Part shown: one piece after another, positions 60,487 through 64,000 of the stretch
Numbering within the stretch: the stretch's first letter is position 1
Layout of the letters: each line of letters starts with the position of its first letter
NCBI GenBank assembly: GCA_949825065.1
Contig: OX463863.1
Location: 17,469,240-17,533,239, forward strand
Direction of reading: 5' to 3'
DNA length: 64,000 bases
Source of the DNA: Odontocerum albicorne
Taxonomy: Eukaryota; Arthropoda; Insecta; Trichoptera; Odontoceridae
The notes under the pieces: model-generated
Seen by the model: only the letters and a program-made list of their open reading frames with translations
What the model was told of the DNA's origin: nothing
Database searches by the model: none
Made by a program: the position numbers and the translations under genes

Positions 60487-63400
60487 ATTTAGTTTAAGTG
60501 TGCAGACAGACTTCACGCATTATGTATGCACAACTACATATAATGTAGTTTAAGTGTGCAGACAGACTCACCTATATGAAGTATAAGTGTGGAGATAAAC
60601 TCACGTATAATGTAGTGTTAGTGTTCATACATACTCGCCTATAATGTAGTATAAGTGTGCAGACATATTCACCCATAATGAAGTATGAGTGTGCAGACAT
60701 ACTCACCTATAATGAAGTATAGTTGTGCATACATACTCAGCTATAATGTAGTATAAGTGTGGAGACATTCTCACCTATAATAAAGTATAAGTGTGCAGAC
60801 ATTCTTACCTATAATAAAGTATAGTTGTGCAAACAAACTCACCTATAATGTTCCATAAGTTTGCAGACGTACTCACCTATAATGAAGTATAAGTGTGCAG
60901 ACATGCTCACCTATAATGAAGTATAAGTGTGCAGACACACTCACCTATAATATAATATTAGTGTGCAGACATGCCCCTCTTTAATAAAGTATAAGTGTGC
61001 GGACATACTCACCTATAATGTAGTATATTTGTGCATACATAATCTCCTATAATGTAGAATAAGTGTGCAGAAATACTGACCTATAATGTAGTATAGTTGT
61101 GCATACATACTCATATACAATGTAGTATAAGTGTGCAGACATACTCACCTATATTGTAATATAAGTGTGCAGACATACTCACCTATATCGAAGTCAAAGT
61201 TTGCAGACATACTAACCTATAATAAAGTATAGTTGTGCAGACATACTCACCTATAATGAAGCATAAGTGTGCAGACATACTAACTTATAATGAAGTATAA
61301 GTGTGCAGACATGCTCACCTATAATGAAGCATAGTGTGCAGACATACTCACCTATAATGTTGTATAAGTGTGGTGCAGACATGCCCACCTTTAATGAAGT
61401 ATAAATGTGCGGACATACTCACCTATAATGTAGTATAGTTGTGCATACATACTCACCCATAATGTAGTATAAGTGTGCAGACATACTCACCTATAATGTA
61501 GTATAAGTGTGCAGACATACTCACCTATATCGAAGTATAAGTTTGCAGACATACTGACCTATAAGAAAGTAAAGTTGTGCAGACATACTCACCTATAATG
61601 ACATACTAACTTATAATGAAGTATAAGTGTGCAGACATGCTTACCTATAATGACATATAAGTGTGCAGACATACTCACCTATAATGTTGTATTAGTGTGC
61701 AGACATGCCCACCTTTAATGCAGTATAAGCTTGCGGACATACTCACCTAGAATGACGTTAAGTTGTTAATACATACTCACCAATATTGATATATAAGTGT
61801 GCAGACATACTCACCTATAATGTAGTATAGTTGTGCATACATACTCACCTATAATGTAGTATAGTTGTGCATACATACTCACCTATAATGAAGTATAAGT
61901 GTGCAGACATACTCACCTATAATGAAGTATAAGTGTGCAGACATGCCCACCTTTAATCAAGTATAAATGTGCGGACAATACTCACCTATAATTTAGTATA
62001 GTTGTGCATACATAATCACCTATAATGTAGTATAGTTGTGCATACACACTCACCTTTAATGAAGTATAAGTGCGCGGACCTACTCACCTTTAACGTAGTA
62101 TAGTTTTGCATGCACACTCTCCTATGATGTAGTATAAGTGTGCAGACATACTGAGATTTAATGTAGTATAGTTGTGCATACATACTCACCTATAATGTTG
62201 TATAAGTGTGCAGACATACTCGACTGTAATGTTGTATAAGTGTGCAGACATACTCAGCTATGATGAAGTATAAGTGTGCAGACATACTCACATATAATAA
62301 AGAATGGGTGTGCAGACATACTCACCTATAATGTAGTATAGTTGTGCATACATACTCACCTTTAATGAAGTATAAGTGTGCAGACATACTCACCTATAAT
62401 GTAGTATAAGTGTGCAGACATACTCACGTATATAAAAGTATGAGTTTGCAGACATACTTACCTATAATTAAGTATAGTTGTGCAGACATACTCACCTATA
62501 ATGAAGCATAAGTGTATACATACTAACTTATAATGTAGTATAAGTGTGCAGACATATTCACTCATTATGAAGTATAAGTGTGCAGACATGCTAACCTATA
62601 ATGTGGTATAAGTGTGCAGACATACTTACAAATAATGAATTATAGTTGTGCATACATACTCACCTATAATGTAGTATAAGTATGCAGACATACTCACCTA
62701 TAATGAGGTTTAAGTGTGCAGACCTACAAACCTTTAATGCAGTATAAGTGTGTAGACATACTCACTCTATAATGCAGTATAGTTGAGCACACATACTCAC
62801 CTATTATAAATTAGAAGTGTTCAGACATACTCACCTACAATGAAGTACAAGTGTGCAGACATTCTCACCTATAATATAGTACAAGTGTGCAGACAGTTTC
62901 ACATATAATGCAGTAAACTTGTGCATACTTGCTTACCTATAATGTAGTATAAGTGTGAAGATATACACACCTATAATGAAGTATAAGTGTGCAGACATAC
63001 TCACCTATAATGTAGTAATGGTGTGCAGACATACTCATCTATAATGTAGTATAAGTGTGCAGACATGCTCACATATAATGAAGTATAAGTGTGCTGACAT
63101 ACTCACTTACAATGAAGTGTAAGTATGCAGACATACTCACATATTATAAAGTATAGTTTTGCATACATACTCACCTATAATGTAGTATAAGTGTGCAGAC
63201 ATACTCACCTATAATGTAGTAATAGTGTGCAGACATACTCATCTATAATGAAGTATAAGTGTGCAGATATGCTCACATATTATGAAGTATAGTTGTGCAT
63301 ACATACTCAACTATAATAAAGTAGAAGTATGCAGACATACTCACCTATAATTAAGTACAAGGGTGCAGACAGACATACTCACCTATAATGAAGTATAGTT

Positions 63401-64000
63401 GTGCATACATACACTCAAATATAATGTTGTATAAGTGAGTAGACACACTCATCTATAATGCAGTATAGTTAGTGCATATATACTCACCTATATAATGAAA
63501 TAAAAGTGTGCAGACATATTCACTTATAATGAAGTAAGAGTGTGCAGACATACTCACCTATAATGTAGTATAAGTGTGCAGACAGACTCACCTATAATGC
63601 AGTATAGATTTGCATACTTACTTACCTATAATGAAGTATAAGTGTGCAGATATACTCACGTATAATGTAGTGTTAGTGTTCATACATACTCGCCTATAAT
63701 TAAGTATAAGTGAGCAGACATATTCACCCATAATGAAGTATGAGTGTGCAGACATACTCACCTGTAATGAAGTTTAGGTGTGCAAACATACTCATCTTTA
63801 ATGAAGTATAAGTGTGGATACATACTCACCTATAATGAAGTATAAGTGAGCAGACATTCTTACCTATAATAAAGTATAGTTGTGCAGACAAACTCACCTA
63901 AAATGTTCCATAAGTTTGCAGACGTACTCACCTATAATGAAGTATAAGTGTGCAGACATGCTCACCTATAATGAAGTATAAGTGTGAAGACACACTCACC
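60487..64000. repeat. 34-bp minisatellite array, runs off the right edge
   Basis: About 100 diverged units of CACCTATAATGAAGTATAAG TGTGCAGACATACT (34 bp). Two main unit types alternate irregularly: one with AGTGTGCAGACATACT and one with AGTTGTGCATACATACT. A few units are truncated or expanded. A block near 60602-60954 recurs at 63657-63999, so the array also has a long-range period of about 3.05 kb. No coding frame. Confidence 0.93.

Noticed and set aside
60487..64000. Possible CRISPR-like array
   Set aside because: The units are contiguous and all similar, with no unique spacers. It is a eukaryotic minisatellite.

Overview
The window is AT-rich, intron-containing nuclear DNA of an animal, most likely an insect. 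The evidence is spliced genes with GT/AG borders and tandem C2H2 zinc-finger exons, at least six mariner copies of several types, RTE- and jockey-like LINEs, hAT and piggyBac-like elements, MITEs and a large minisatellite. I cannot name the species. No tRNA gene, rRNA, CRISPR array, operon or bacterial signal was seen.

The backbone is a cluster of seven copies of one zinc-finger gene family, in both orientations: (1) minus, exons A1 (2042-2225) and B1 (1344-1598), zinc-finger exon beyond the left edge; (2) minus, exons F1, E1, D1, B2 and zinc-finger exon C1 (16853 down to 7486); (3) plus, A2-B3-C2 (22481-26223); (4) minus, A3-B4-C3 (33664-31474); (5) plus, pseudogene A4-B5-C4 (37888-38985); (6) plus, F2-E2-D2-C5 (40415-45772); (7) minus, A5-B6-C6 (56144-54019). 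A decayed extra exon A lies near 3.9-4.05 kb. Every junction I could place is phase 1, so internal exons are symmetric cassettes. Spliced lengths for genes 3, 4, 6 and 7 give open frames of 458, 473, 415 (474 with F2) and 438 residues. The N-terminal exons A, B, D, E and F look like diverged copies of one acidic module with paired [VI]KxE (SUMO-type) motifs 24-26 residues apart. The last exon carries 8-10 C2H2 fingers with TGEKPY-type linkers. Four of the five long finger arrays stop at separate lesions and continue downstream as decayed fingers.

Layout: 0-1.2 kb intact mariner; 1.3-8.8 kb genes 1 and 2 (3' part); 9-10 kb deleted mariner; 10.8-17.05 kb the F-E-D half of gene 2, with a 2.7-kb hAT, a SINE and LINE pieces; 17.5-20.1 kb a large inverted repeat with a MITE in one arm; 20.4-27 kb gene 3 with piggyBac-like and mariner insertions in introns; 27-30.5 kb LINE, MITE and mariner debris; 30.6-34.9 kb gene 4; 35-40.2 kb small hairpin repeats, LINE pieces and pseudogene 5; 40.2-45.9 kb gene 6, an inverted duplicate of the F-E-D segment; 46-52.4 kb nested LINE, TTAA elements and mariner; 52.4-57.1 kb gene 7; 57.1-60.4 kb a decayed DNA element with nested inverted termini and an unfamiliar protein; 60.49 kb to the right edge a 34-bp minisatellite.

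The zinc-finger proteins are probably nuclear DNA-binding regulators, with an N-terminus that may recruit SUMO-dependent partners. The clustering, finger turnover and dense transposon load are like expanding zinc-finger families elsewhere. A role in silencing transposons is inference only. Several insertions can be dated against one another because paralogous copies inside the window serve as empty sites.
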